The notes under the pieces were generated by a model. It ran no database searches. It saw only the letters and a program-made list of their open reading frames with translations, and had not been told where the DNA came from. A stretch of 64,000 nt of DNA from JAXGXQ01 sp040772685 (lineage in GTDB: Bacteria > Bacillota > Clostridia > Saccharofermentanales > UBA5734): contig JAXGXQ010000003.1 of the NCBI GenBank assembly GCA_040772685.1, positions 124,001-188,000 of the forward strand. Reading direction: 5' to 3'. The number at the start of each line of letters is the position of its first letter. The first letter of the stretch is position 1. A program made the translations under genes and the position numbers. This document shows, in pieces, positions 16,246 to 25,666 of the stretch.

Positions 16246-19200
16246 ATGACTAAACTTCATCAGTTCCTTAATCGCTACTACACGAAAGAAATTGAAGGTC
16301 AGGCCGACAAAACTGTTTATGATTTGTTTGCTTGGGAAAAACGTTCGGTTCTGATTAAAGACCATAAAACAGGCCGGGTGCTAACAGACATGAGTGACCT
16401 CGAGTTTCCCGCCCACTACTCGCAGAACGCCTGCGACATTATCGCCTCCAAGTATTTTCGCAAAGCTGGACTTGATACCCCAACCGGCAGTGAGACCAGC
16501 ATGCGCCAGGTAGCTCACCGAATGGTCAGTTTCTGGGTAGCGTCCATGCAAGACGAAGGTCTGCTTGATTCAACTCAGGCTGAAATTGTCTATGATGAAC
16601 TGGTTTATTGTTTTTTAAACCAGATGTTTGCTCCCAACTCGCCGCAGTGGTTTAATACCGGCCTCAAGCAAAGCTATGGCATAGCCGGCGGCAAAAGCGG
16701 CCTTTTCTATTACGATGAAACTCAGGGAAAAGTAGTTCTGTCGGAGGATGACTACACTCGTACCCAGGCTTCTGCCTGCTTCATTCTTTCGATTGAAGAC
16801 AAGCTGCTTGGCCCGCATTCCATTTCCGAGGAATATGTCACTGAAACCCGCCTTTTTAAGGGTGGTTCCGGCACCGGCACCAATTTTTCCAGCATTCGTG
16901 CTGAGGGCGAAGCGCTTTCAGGCGGCGGTCAGTCGTCCGGCTTAATGAGCTTCCTTAAAGGTTTGGACCGCAACGCCGGAGCTATCAAGTCTGGCGGAAC
17001 AACCCGCCGTGCCGCCAAAATGGTCAGCCTGGATATTAATCATCCGGAAATCGAAAACTTCATCCTTTGGAAAGCACGTGAAGAGGACAAGGTTCTGGCG
17101 CTGGCCAAGATGGGTTACGATGCTGACATGGACGGCGAAGCCTATCAGACGGTTTCGGGGCAGAACAGCAATAACTCCGTGCGCTTCAGCGACGAATTTA
17201 TGGAAAAAGTGGCCAACCTGGCTGAAGAACCGGATGCTACGATTAAACTTACCGGCCGCGTTGACAGTAGCGTAAATCGTGAAGTTAAAGTTGCAGATCT
17301 GTGGGAAATATTCAACCATTCTGCCTGGCGCTGTGCCGATCCTGCCCCCCAGTTCGACGACACTTTTAACGCCTGGCACACTTGCCCTGCCGGCGAAGAT
17401 GGGCAGACAGGTGCCCGACATAACCGGATAAACGCGACAAACCCCTGTGGCGAGTATGCTTTTCTGGATGATACCAGCTGTAATCTGGCCTCGATAAACG
17501 TGCTGCGCTTCTACAAAGAGGAACAAAACAAATTCGACATAGATGGTTTTCTGCACATGGTTACACTCTGCCAGTTAGTGTTGGAGGCTTCAATTCATTG
17601 GGGCCAGTTCCCGACTGAGGATATCGCCCGCAAAACCTGGCTGTTCCGCAGCACTGGTTTGGGCATGGCTAATTTAGCTTCATTATTAATGGCCATGGCA
17701 CTGCCTTATGATTCTGACGAAGCACGCGCTGTGGCAGCTGCCCTGATGGGTATTTTAACCGGACGCAGCTATCATGTTTCGGCATTAATGGCTGAAGCTG
17801 TAGGCCCGTTCCAGACTTACCAATTAAACATTGAGCCGATGAAACGTGTTATCCGCAATCACGCACGGGTTGCCGGCGCCCGCGCAGACGATTTCGAAAG
17901 CCTCAACTATGTTCCGCCTGTTGTAGACCGGGAGCTATTGCAGCAGACAGGTTTAGAGGACTTCGCCAGTACCCTTGTACAAGAATGGCAGGCCGCTATC
18001 AGTGAAGGCGAGCGCTTTGGCTACCGCAATGCACAAGTTTCAGTACTTGCACCTACCGGCACCATTTCTTTTGCAATGGATTGTGCTGCCACCAGCGTTG
18101 AGCCTTTCTTCTCTCATGTTGTTTATAAGAAACTGGCAGGCGGCGGTTTCATGAAACTTGCCAACCCGATGATCGGCATCGCTCTGAGCAAACTCGGTTA
18201 TGAGCCAGATCAGATCGACGATATTATGGCTTATATACTGCGTGAAGCAGATGGCGTAATTATTGATGGCAAAATTGAAGGCGCGCCCCATCTTAAATCT
18301 GAAGACCTGCCTGTTTTTGATACAGCCAACCAATGTGGCACCGGTAAGCGCTATATTCACTATCTTGGTCACGTCCGCATGGTAGCGGCGCTTACACCTC
18401 TGCTTTCCGGCGCCATTTCCAAAACAGTCAATCTTCCTGGCGAAGCCACAGTCGCTGATTTTAAAGAAGTGGTGATTCAGTCCTGGCGTCTTGGAGTTAA
18501 AGGAATTACTTTATACCGTGATGGTTCTAAGTATGCTCAGCCTTTGAATTTGAGGCTTGAAGAAGCTCAAGGTAAAGGTGAGTTTGATCTGGCCGAGCTG
18601 TCGTATAAAGAATTACTGAATTATGCCAATGATGCCAAACAAAAAATTGCCGAGCTAAAAGAAGCACGCAATCAATCGCGGCCTTCACGCCGGGACAAAC
18701 CAATTGGCATCCGTTCAGGACATACTCATCCCGCTCAAGTGGAAGATGTAAAAATTTATACAACAGTAAACCGCAATGAGACCGGCGAAATTTCGGAGAT
18801 TTATATCACAACGGATCGTGAAGGCACGTTGATTATGGGTTTGCTTAACTCACTTTCCAAGACCATTTCCGTTATGCTCCAATACCACATCCCGCCGGAA
18901 AACATTTCCAAAATGCTGCGCGGGCAGAAATACGAGCCTTATGGCTTCGTCACTCGCCACCCGTATATCAAATACTGCACTTCCATCTCGGATTTAATCA
19001 GCAAGGTGATAGATATTGAAATCGGTGATTATTCACGTTTACAGGTCAAGCCGACGGGTGAAAGGTTAATCGGCACCAGAAATGGCTTGCCGCATAAAGA
19101 AATTGCCGCTGTTTCTTGCAGTGATACAGCACCTGTGCCAACAGCTGAAGCCACTATTTTGCCCGCAGCCGAGCCACAGCTTTCCAATGAAGTAGTAGAT

Positions 19201-19521
19201 GCCCTGGCAGAATCGGATCTTCCTGAGTCGGACCAAGCTGCTGAACCGGAATACCATAACGGCAGTATCAATCCAGTCTTCCCGAACTTGCAGGAGCGCG
19301 AATATGCTACAGGTTATCATGCTGAGCCCAGCATTGAAGGCCATATTATTGCCGACCCTCAAACAGGCGAATATGTCCATGAGCTTGCCCGCCATGCAGC
19401 CCTGACCGGAGAAAAGCTTTATGACGGTTCGATCTGCCCAACCTGCTCCAGCACACGCATGGTGCGTAATGGAACCTGTAAAGTTTGTCTTGATTGCGGC
19501 ACAACAACTGGTTGCTCATAA
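16246..19521 (+). CDS. nrdJ: Adenosylcobalamin-dependent (class II) ribonucleotide reductase
   Basis: 1091 residues. Makes deoxyribonucleotides using a cobalamin-derived radical, independent of oxygen. Motifs: GGSGTGTNFSSIR, NPCGEYAFLDDTSCNLASIN (radical and redox cysteines region) and APTGTISFAMDCAATSVEP. A TSCPD domain follows (about 840-925, DREGTLIMGLLNSLS). The far C-terminus is a cysteine-rich tail (CPTC ... CKVCLDC ... GCS) that re-reduces the active site. The ATG at 16246 follows GAGGTG; a TTG six codons earlier is less likely. Linker residues about 960-1030 are acidic and low-complexity. NrdR boxes indicate control by nucleotide levels. Confidence 0.97.
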   Translation: MTKLHQFLNRYYTKEIEGQADKTVYDLFAWEKRSVLIKDHKTGRVLTDMSDLEFPAHYSQNACDIIASKYFRKAGLDTPTGSETSMRQVAHRMVSFWVASMQDEGLLDSTQAEIVYDELVYCFLNQMFAPNSPQWFNTGLKQSYGIAGGKSGLFYYDETQGKVVLSEDDYTRTQASACFILSIEDKLLGPHSISEEYVTETRLFKGGSGTGTNFSSIRAEGEALSGGGQSSGLMSFLKGLDRNAGAIKSGGTTRRAAKMVSLDINHPEIENFILWKAREEDKVLALAKMGYDADMDGEAYQTVSGQNSNNSVRFSDEFMEKVANLAEEPDATIKLTGRVDSSVNREVKVADLWEIFNHSAWRCADPAPQFDDTFNAWHTCPAGEDGQTGARHNRINATNPCGEYAFLDDTSCNLASINVLRFYKEEQNKFDIDGFLHMVTLCQLVLEASIHWGQFPTEDIARKTWLFRSTGLGMANLASLLMAMALPYDSDEARAVAAALMGILTGRSYHVSALMAEAVGPFQTYQLNIEPMKRVIRNHARVAGARADDFESLNYVPPVVDRELLQQTGLEDFASTLVQEWQAAISEGERFGYRNAQVSVLAPTGTISFAMDCAATSVEPFFSHVVYKKLAGGGFMKLANPMIGIALSKLGYEPDQIDDIMAYILREADGVIIDGKIEGAPHLKSEDLPVFDTANQCGTGKRYIHYLGHVRMVAALTPLLSGAISKTVNLPGEATVADFKEVVIQSWRLGVKGITLYRDGSKYAQPLNLRLEEAQGKGEFDLAELSYKELLNYANDAKQKIAELKEARNQSRPSRRDKPIGIRSGHTHPAQVEDVKIYTTVNRNETGEISEIYITTDREGTLIMGLLNSLSKTISVMLQYHIPPENISKMLRGQKYEPYGFVTRHPYIKYCTSISDLISKVIDIEIGDYSRLQVKPTGERLIGTRNGLPHKEIAAVSCSDTAPVPTAEATILPAAEPQLSNEVVDALAESDLPESDQAAEPEYHNGSINPVFPNLQEREYATGYHAEPSIEGHIIADPQTGEYVHELARHAALTGEKLYDGSICPTCSSTRMVRNGTCKVCLDCGTTTGCS

Positions 19522-19728
19522 TTTTGACTTGGTTTTTCTGGAGATTACTTGTTTTGCCAGAAAAATAACAAAACAATAACAACCTCTGGCTTGCGGGCGC
19601 TGTTTCAAGCTGATAGCATGGGATTGAACAGTAATCAAGAGCTTCGACACAGTCAAAAGCTCATTTTTCTAACCTGACGTTTAATACTGTATCGTCGCCA
19701 GTTCGAAAACTGAGATAGGAGAATTTAC

Positions 19729-20280
19729 GTGTCTAAAACTTGCCAAAACTGCAAAAACGAAATTCCTGATGATGCCCGCTTCTGCAGCAACTGCGGAGCT
19801 CAGCAACCAACAACAGCCAGTCAACAAACCGGCTATACACGTCCGGAGCAACAACCTGGTCAACAACAAAGCGGTTACGCCCGTTCTGAGCAGGAGCCGG
19901 TTCACCAGTCTACTCAAAGTCAATCAAATCAGGGCCATACGGAAGGGAATCCATTTCAGCAGGCCGAATACGTATTTGATTTTGAGGACGTTGAAAAGAA
20001 TAAGGTTATCTCCGCGCTTGCCTACCTGATCTTTTTCTTACCGTTAATCGCGACGCCCAATTCAAAGTTCGGTAGATTTCATGCCAATCAGGGGTTGCTT
20101 CTGCTGATTCTCGCCGTTGGCGGGAACATAGTGTTGAACCTGATTCCCTTTTTTGGGTTTTTTCTGGAGACAGTGTATTCGATTGTTATGTTCGTTTTAT
20201 TCCTCATGGGTCTGATTAACACGTTGAACGGCAAGGCGCGCGAGCTGCCTTTAATTGGTCAGTATCGCATAATCAATTGA
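19729..20280 (+). CDS. Zinc-ribbon membrane protein
   Basis: 183 residues starting with GTG behind GATAGGAG. An N-terminal zinc ribbon (CQNCKNEIPDDARFCSNCG) is followed by a Gln-rich, repetitive linker (residues about 28-75; GYTRPEQQ and GYARSEQE repeats). A C-terminal part with two or three hydrophobic segments (about 95-170) contains KFGRFHANQGLLLLI, a pattern seen in DUF4870-like small membrane proteins. The function of such proteins is not known. It is followed 28 bases later by a second zinc-ribbon membrane gene of similar plan, likely in one operon. Confidence 0.8.
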   Translation: MSKTCQNCKNEIPDDARFCSNCGAQQPTTASQQTGYTRPEQQPGQQQSGYARSEQEPVHQSTQSQSNQGHTEGNPFQQAEYVFDFEDVEKNKVISALAYLIFFLPLIATPNSKFGRFHANQGLLLLILAVGGNIVLNLIPFFGFFLETVYSIVMFVLFLMGLINTLNGKARELPLIGQYRIIN

Positions 20281-20308
20281 GTCAGCTTCGCTGACAGGAG
20301 GAACAAAG

Positions 20309-20764
20309 ATGGCCGAACAAAACTGCCTTCAATGCGGCGCAGAACTCGATCCTAACGATGTTTTCTGCAAAAACTGCGGTACCCGTGTCACTCCTGCACC
20401 GGCTCAAGGCGAATACGTATCAACTGCCTATACCAACTATAATGCCAAACAGGAGCAAGGCACAGACTACGCACAAAGTGATTCCGGCTACGCTCACAGC
20501 GATACACCGGCCAGCGGAACAGCGGTTGACACAATGCCTCTGGGCACAGGTCAATATCTGTTAATGATGTTCCTGTCCGGTATTCCTGTAATTGGCTTTA
20601 TAGTAATGTTGGTGCTGGCATTCAGTGCTCAGAACATTAACCGTCGCAACTTTGCCCGAGCCAGTCTGATAATTTCCTTGATCGCGGTTGTACTGTTAAT
20701 TGTGTTCAGCGGTGTAATTTTTGCCTTGATCGCAACTATCGGCTCAGATATGGAATTGTTCTGA
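20309..20764 (+). CDS. Small zinc-ribbon membrane protein
   Basis: 151 residues. N-terminal zinc ribbon (CLQCGAELDPNDVFCKNCG), a Ser/Gly/Tyr/Asp-rich linker with repeated YAQSDSGYAHSD-like units, then two hydrophobic segments (about 85-107 and 118-143) separated by a basic loop with NRRNFARASL. It has the same plan as the preceding gene and probably shares its operon. Ribosome site AGGAGG. A strong hairpin follows. No function can be assigned. Confidence 0.78.
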   Translation: MAEQNCLQCGAELDPNDVFCKNCGTRVTPAPAQGEYVSTAYTNYNAKQEQGTDYAQSDSGYAHSDTPASGTAVDTMPLGTGQYLLMMFLSGIPVIGFIVMLVLAFSAQNINRRNFARASLIISLIAVVLLIVFSGVIFALIATIGSDMELF

Positions 20765-20800
20765 TTATTGAAATCTTATCCAAACACTCCTATGTTTATG

Positions 20801-20836
20801 AAAACGTTCGCCGGATTTTCCTGGGCGAACGTTTTT
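20801..20836. terminator. Bidirectional terminator
   Basis: AAAACGTTCGCC (20801-20812) pairs perfectly with GGCGAACGTTTT (20824-20835), with T5 on the plus strand and T4 on the minus strand. It separates the zinc-ribbon genes from the convergent helicase gene. Confidence 0.88.
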
Positions 20837-20870
20837 GCATTCACATTTTTTCTTAACTATCACCTGAAGG

Positions 20871-22601
20871 CTAACGGTTATCCTTGGCAAACGTTTTGCG
20901 TTCACCCTTCGCTTTCCGTTCGCCTGCAGGCTTACGGCCATCCTTGAAATATTTGCGGTCACCGGCAGGTTTACGGTCGTCCTGGGCATATTTGCGATCG
21001 CCGGCAGTTTTGCGGTCGTCCTGTGAATATTTCCGGTCGCCGGCAGGCTTGCGGTCGTCCTTGAAGCCTTCAGTTTTATATCCGCCGCCTTTTTTGAAGT
21101 CAGCGCCCTTCTTGAAGCCGCCGCCTTTCTTAAAACCACCGCCAGTTTTGCGCTTGCCGTCTTTTTTATACCCACCCTCAGAGGTACCAGATTCACCGCG
21201 CTGCTCTCTGATTTCGCGACGTCGGGCCATCATCTCTTCGTATGGGAGCACAGGCTCAATCTCAACGGCAGCAGTTGCATCGAAAGCTGAGCCCATAGTC
21301 AGGCGCAGTAAAGCCGCAGCAATGTCTGCAGTTGTATAGTAAACACTTTCCGGAGCTGTCACGTTCAAGCCATCAACAAATTTTTCAATGTAGCTGCGGT
21401 AAGTCTCCAAATCCCCTTGCTCGAGCTGACCCCGGGTATCTGCCAGAATCGAGGCGACGCGGCTTTCAGCAACATCCATCAATGTCGGAGGTTGTGCCGG
21501 GCTTATATTGCTTTTGGCGATACGTTGAATATTCTTGAGGTCATAGATTTCACGGCCAACCACAAAGGTATAAGCTTTGCCGGTCTTACCTGCCCGGCCG
21601 GTCCGGCCGATCCGGTGAACATAATATTCGGCATCCATTGGCAGGTCGAAATTGATTACAACTTCAATGTTGTCTACATCAATACCACGGGCTGCGACAT
21701 CAGTCGCAACCAAGAGGTCAATATCTCCATTACGGAAACGGTTCATAACCCTGGTGCGGGCGATTTGTTTCATATCACCGTGCAGCGCTTCTGCCGCATA
21801 GCCGCGTGTTTGCAGCTTTTCGCTGAGTTCGTCGACCTTCTTTTTGGTATTGCAAAAAACAAGTGCGAGCTTAATACGCTCGGCTTCGATCAGGCGGCTG
21901 AGCACTTCAATCTTATTTGTTTCCCGAACTTCAATATAAAACTGCTCGGTGTTTGTTACTGTCAGTTGAGTCTGGGCGATGCGCACATGAATCGGGTCAC
22001 GCAGGTACTTGTCTGTTAATTCCACAATTGCCCGTGGCAAGGTAGCAGAGAAAAAGACCTTCTGGATCTCAGCCGGAGTTGAGGCCAGAATTGTGTCAAT
22101 ATCCTCTTTAAAACCCATGTTAAGCATTTCATCGGCTTCGTCCAGAATTATTCCTTGCAAATAGTCAAGACGGATCGTCTTGCGCCGCATGTGGTCCATA
22201 ACTCTTCCTGGTGTACCGACAATAATCTGAGGCTTCTTTTTTAACGCCAGAATCTGACGGTCGATCGGCTGACCGCCATAAACAGCGAGTATGCGCACGC
22301 CTTCTTTATACTTGCAAATATCATGCAGTTCGTCGGCAATCTGGATAGCCAGCTCGCGAGTTGGTGATAGGATCAAGTATTGAATATTCCTTGCTTCTGT
22401 CTCAGCATGCTCAATAATCGGGATGCCAAAAGCAGCTGTTTTGCCAGTGCCGGTTTGAGCTTGCCCCAAAATATCGCGGCCTTCCATAAAATAAGGGATT
22501 GATCCTGTTTGAATCGGGGTGGCTTCTTCAAAACCCATCTCCGAGATGGCACGTAAAATTTCCTGCGAAATTGGCAGGTCAGTAAATGATGTAGATAACA
22601 A
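20871..22601 (-). CDS. DEAD-box RNA helicase (DeaD/CshA-like)
   Basis: ATP-dependent RNA helicase, cytoplasmic, for ribosome assembly or mRNA turnover. Motifs: Q motif (FEEATPIQTGSIP), AQTGTGKTAAF, PTRELAIQ, TPGRVMDH, DEADEML, SATLP, then the second RecA domain with ARGIDVDNIEVVINFD and HRIGRTGRAGKTG. After about residue 375 comes a helical spacer, then a tail of about 90 residues, very basic and repetitive (GGGFKKGG units, then RKPAGDRKYxxDD units), likely an RNA tether. Start uncertain: the TTG at 22601 has GGAAAGAG and follows a 5'-UTR hairpin; in-frame ATGs at 22652 and 22688 lack good sites. Confidence 0.92.
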   Translation of the reverse strand: MLSTSFTDLPISQEILRAISEMGFEEATPIQTGSIPYFMEGRDILGQAQTGTGKTAAFGIPIIEHAETEARNIQYLILSPTRELAIQIADELHDICKYKEGVRILAVYGGQPIDRQILALKKKPQIIVGTPGRVMDHMRRKTIRLDYLQGIILDEADEMLNMGFKEDIDTILASTPAEIQKVFFSATLPRAIVELTDKYLRDPIHVRIAQTQLTVTNTEQFYIEVRETNKIEVLSRLIEAERIKLALVFCNTKKKVDELSEKLQTRGYAAEALHGDMKQIARTRVMNRFRNGDIDLLVATDVAARGIDVDNIEVVINFDLPMDAEYYVHRIGRTGRAGKTGKAYTFVVGREIYDLKNIQRIAKSNISPAQPPTLMDVAESRVASILADTRGQLEQGDLETYRSYIEKFVDGLNVTAPESVYYTTADIAAALLRLTMGSAFDATAAVEIEPVLPYEEMMARRREIREQRGESGTSEGGYKKDGKRKTGGGFKKGGGFKKGADFKKGGGYKTEGFKDDRKPAGDRKYSQDDRKTAGDRKYAQDDRKPAGDRKYFKDGRKPAGERKAKGERKTFAKDNR

Positions 22602-22941
22602 AGTAACTCTTTCCACTGGCAACCCAGTTAATTTAACTGGATAACCAGTCATCGGGACCGGATGCCAGCTGTTTAGACACGAATGCAAATAATAACACGT
22701 TTTCCGCTATAAGCCAATTTTTTTTGCGTAATTGTTTTTTGCATAAATTGTTATTGTTCAGCGAAAATGTTATTGCGTAACTGTTTTACCAGAATAAGCG
22801 CAAAGCCCGTTACATTGCTGCAACGGGCTTCGGTTAACCAGATATCTCAGGGCAAGGTGTCTGGCAATTATTTGTTGTATTTGAATTCCGGCAGCAACTC
22901 AATCCAGCAACTGGCTGAGCAATCCTCCGGATTACGAGTTA
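22602..22941. other. Leader and intergenic region between PEP carboxykinase and helicase
   Basis: Holds two structures. CCAGTTAA, T, TTAACTGG at 22624-22640 is a perfect 8-bp hairpin directly upstream of the helicase ribosome site, a plausible translational control element. AAGCCCGTT (22803-22811) with AACGGGCTT (22822-22830) is a 9-bp hairpin that may terminate the PEP carboxykinase transcript, though its T-run is short. Between them the DNA is strongly A/T-rich, probably with the helicase promoter. Confidence 0.55.
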
Positions 22942-24735
22942 TTAAGCTTTCAGGCGGGCTTCCAGCGCGTCAAGCTGTTTGGCCAGTTCAGCCGGCAATT
23001 TGTCGCCGTAGCTTTCGTAATGAGCACGCACTGAAGCGGCTTCCTGCAGCCAGGCTTCCTTGTCAACGTCAAACAGGGTTTCCATGTCAGCTTCGCTGAT
23101 ATCGAGGCCTTCGATGTCGAGTGCTCCCTCGGCAGGCATCAAGCCAAGCGCGGTCTCTTTATATTTGCCAATACCGGCGCACTGCTCAACAACCCATTTC
23201 AGGACACGGCTGTTTTCACCGAAACCAGGCCAAATGAAACGGCCTTTTTCGTCTCTGCGGAACCAGTTGACGTAGAAGATCTTCGGCAGTTTGTCAGCAT
23301 CAGTCTTTTCACCGATATCGAGCCAGTGCTGCAGATAATCACAGATATGATAACCGCAGAACGGCAGCATGGCGAACGGATCGCGGCGAACCTGGCCGAT
23401 TTTGTCGCTGATAGCGGCAGCTGTAATTTCGGAGCCCATGATTGAACCCAGGAAAATACCATGTTTCCAGTCAAAGCTCTGATGCACCAGGGGTACAGTT
23501 GTCTTGCGGCGGCCACCAATCAGAATAGCGGCAATCGGCACGCCCTTCGGGTCTTCCCACTCAGGGGCAATCGCCGGGCACTGCGCGGCAGGTGCTGTGA
23601 AACGTGCATTGGCATGGGCAGCCAGTTCTTTGGAATCGGGTGTCCAGTCATTGCCTTTCCAGTCAATCAGATGATCAGGTGCATCGGTACCAATGCCTTC
23701 CCACCAGACATCACCATCGTCAGTAAGAGCGACATTGGTAAAGATGGAGTTTGTATCCATGGTACGCATGGCATTGTAGTTAGATTCGTCAGAAGTGCCG
23801 GGTGCAACGCCGAAGAATCCAGCTTCCGGATTGATCGCATAAAGACGGCCGTCTTCACCGAACTTCATCCAGGCAATGTCGTCACCGATGGTTTCAACTT
23901 TCCAGCCGGGAATAGTCGGGATCAGCATGGCGAGGTTAGTTTTACCGCAGGCACTCGGGAAAGCGCCGCAGATGTACTTAACAATGCCTTCGGGGCTTGT
24001 AAGGCGAAGAATGAGCATGTGCTCGGCCAGCCAGCCTTCATCACGAGCCTGAACAGAAGCAATACGCAGAGCGAAGCATTTTTTGCCCAGCAGAGCGTTG
24101 CCGCCGTAACCGGAACCATAGGACCAGATCAGGCGTTCTTCAGGAAAATGGCTGATGTATTTTTTCTCAATGGGAGCGCAGGGCCAAGTGACATCTTTTT
24201 GGCCGGGTTCAAGCGGATAACCTACAGAATGCAGGCAAGGCACGAATTCACCATCGTCGCCAAGAACCTTCAGGACTTCTGTGCCGATCCGGGTCATGAT
24301 GCGCATGTTGGCAACAACGTAAGGGCTATCCGTAATTTCAACACCGATTTTGGAAATAGGAGAGCCGATCGGGCCCATGGAGAAGGGAATAACATAAAGG
24401 GTGCGTCCCTTCATGCAACCGGTATAAAGCTCAGTCATTGTAGCTTTGAGTTCAACAGGATCTATCCAGTTGTTTGTGGGACCGGCATCCTCTTTCCTTT
24501 TGGAGGCAATAAAGGTACGGTTTTCAACGCGGGCAACGTCAGAGACATCACTGCGGAACAGAAAGCTGTTCGGTCGTTTTTCCGGATTTAGTTTGACTGC
24601 CATACCGCTGTCAACCATTTCCTGCATCAGACGATCGTATTCTTCTTGTGAGCCGTCGCACCAGTAAATCTGGTCAGGTTGGCACATTGCTGCAACTTCG
24701 TCAACCCAGGCAAGCAATTTCTTATGTTGTGTCAT
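22942..24735 (-). CDS. pckG: Phosphoenolpyruvate carboxykinase (GTP)
   Basis: 597 residues, typical of the GTP-dependent enzyme that interconverts oxaloacetate and phosphoenolpyruvate. Visible: GAFPSACGKTNLAMLIP (P-loop with the reactive cysteine), the KxxxxV-type TIGDDIAWMKFGEDGRLYAINPEAGFFGVAPGT region (Mn and oxaloacetate site, split here for brevity), and RRKTTVPLV. GTP- rather than ATP-type PEPCK is the less common form among Clostridia. Ribosome site AAGGGAG. Together with the nearby class III FBPase it gives two committed gluconeogenic steps, or an anaplerotic CO2-fixing step in fermentation. Confidence 0.96.
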   Translation of the reverse strand: MTQHKKLLAWVDEVAAMCQPDQIYWCDGSQEEYDRLMQEMVDSGMAVKLNPEKRPNSFLFRSDVSDVARVENRTFIASKRKEDAGPTNNWIDPVELKATMTELYTGCMKGRTLYVIPFSMGPIGSPISKIGVEITDSPYVVANMRIMTRIGTEVLKVLGDDGEFVPCLHSVGYPLEPGQKDVTWPCAPIEKKYISHFPEERLIWSYGSGYGGNALLGKKCFALRIASVQARDEGWLAEHMLILRLTSPEGIVKYICGAFPSACGKTNLAMLIPTIPGWKVETIGDDIAWMKFGEDGRLYAINPEAGFFGVAPGTSDESNYNAMRTMDTNSIFTNVALTDDGDVWWEGIGTDAPDHLIDWKGNDWTPDSKELAAHANARFTAPAAQCPAIAPEWEDPKGVPIAAILIGGRRKTTVPLVHQSFDWKHGIFLGSIMGSEITAAAISDKIGQVRRDPFAMLPFCGYHICDYLQHWLDIGEKTDADKLPKIFYVNWFRRDEKGRFIWPGFGENSRVLKWVVEQCAGIGKYKETALGLMPAEGALDIEGLDISEADMETLFDVDKEAWLQEAASVRAHYESYGDKLPAELAKQLDALEARLKA

Positions 24736-25012
24736 CTTAAAACTCCCTTCTCGTGTAGGCGATGGATCTTGAACGGATTATTTATAAGTCATTATCAATA
24801 TCGACAAATCAATTTCCGTCTAGTCTATTATAAACGCTGAAGACTGTAAATGAAAGATGCAAAACCCAATCCGTCAAAATCATGTCGCTGTGTTAAAATG
24901 AAAAATAACTTTCCCGCAGGCTTTTTGCACTTTCTGCAACCAGAAAAATCAGATTAAGGTGACTAAACTGTTTAGCGTGAATGCTTTGAATCAGCAAAAC
25001 GAAAGGATATAT

Positions 25013-25564
25013 ATGAACACTGGCCAAAAACTGCCTGATTCAGGTTCGGAGCTGGAATTTCGTCCAGCTGATTTGGAGGACATTTCACTCTTTGACACTT
25101 TGGCATCCTGGTATGAGGATCCCGAAATCTGTGCGGCTCTTACTCCCAACCGATTTGCGGCAGAAGTTGCTCCGGCAAGAGGCGAACAGATCTTAAACAG
25201 TTACCGCAAACAGAAAAAACTTGTCTGGTTCATTTTTAAAGACAACATTTTAATTGGAGAGGTTACACTCGATCCCGACTTTAAATATTTGAAAAAGGAT
25301 TTGCCGGGGACTGCCTGGGTGAGCATAGCAATCGGCGAGCGCAAATACTGGGGACGCGGCTACGGCACTGAAGCAATGTGTTTTCTAGAACAGCAGGCCC
25401 GGGCGTTGGGTTGCCAGCGCATCGAGCTGGGGGTTTTTGACTTTAACAAACGGGCACTGCACCTATATTTAAAAATGGGTTATCAGGAAATCGGCATCCA
25501 GCCCGATTTCACTTACCATGATGGTGTCTGGCATAACGATATCCGCCTGGAAAAATGGCTATGA
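25013..25564 (+). CDS. GNAT-family N-acetyltransferase (RimJ/RimL-like)
   Basis: 183 residues. The GNAT core is visible: LEFRPADLEDISLF at the N-terminus, a central LIGEVTLDPDF strand, the acetyl-CoA loop in GERKYWGRGYGTEAMCFLE (R/Q-x-x-G-x-G/A form) and a C-terminal RALHLYLKMGYQEIG. It resembles the RimJ/RimL group, which includes ribosomal protein and small-molecule acetylases; the substrate cannot be told. I chose the ATG at 25013 behind GAAAGGA over a GTG 18 codons upstream. Monocistronic and convergent with the FBPase gene. Confidence 0.87.
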   Translation: MNTGQKLPDSGSELEFRPADLEDISLFDTLASWYEDPEICAALTPNRFAAEVAPARGEQILNSYRKQKKLVWFIFKDNILIGEVTLDPDFKYLKKDLPGTAWVSIAIGERKYWGRGYGTEAMCFLEQQARALGCQRIELGVFDFNKRALHLYLKMGYQEIGIQPDFTYHDGVWHNDIRLEKWL

Positions 25565-25666
25565 TCTAAACACTTTGTTCGCCAGTAAGCCTTGGCTGCA
25601 CATACTTAGTTGCCAAGCCGACAGGTTCTTTCAGATATTCTTTGCTCGACTTTCTTCGGTCGACAG

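Noticed and set aside
19533..19565. Hairpin TTTTTCTGG/CCAGAAAAA as the terminator of nrdJ
   Set aside because: The T-rich arm comes first and no T-run follows the stem on the plus strand; not a typical terminator.
23461..24591. 376-codon plus-strand open frame within pckG
   Set aside because: Antisense to a conserved enzyme with clear motifs; no ribosome site or recognisable domain. An open-frame shadow of high-codon-bias DNA.
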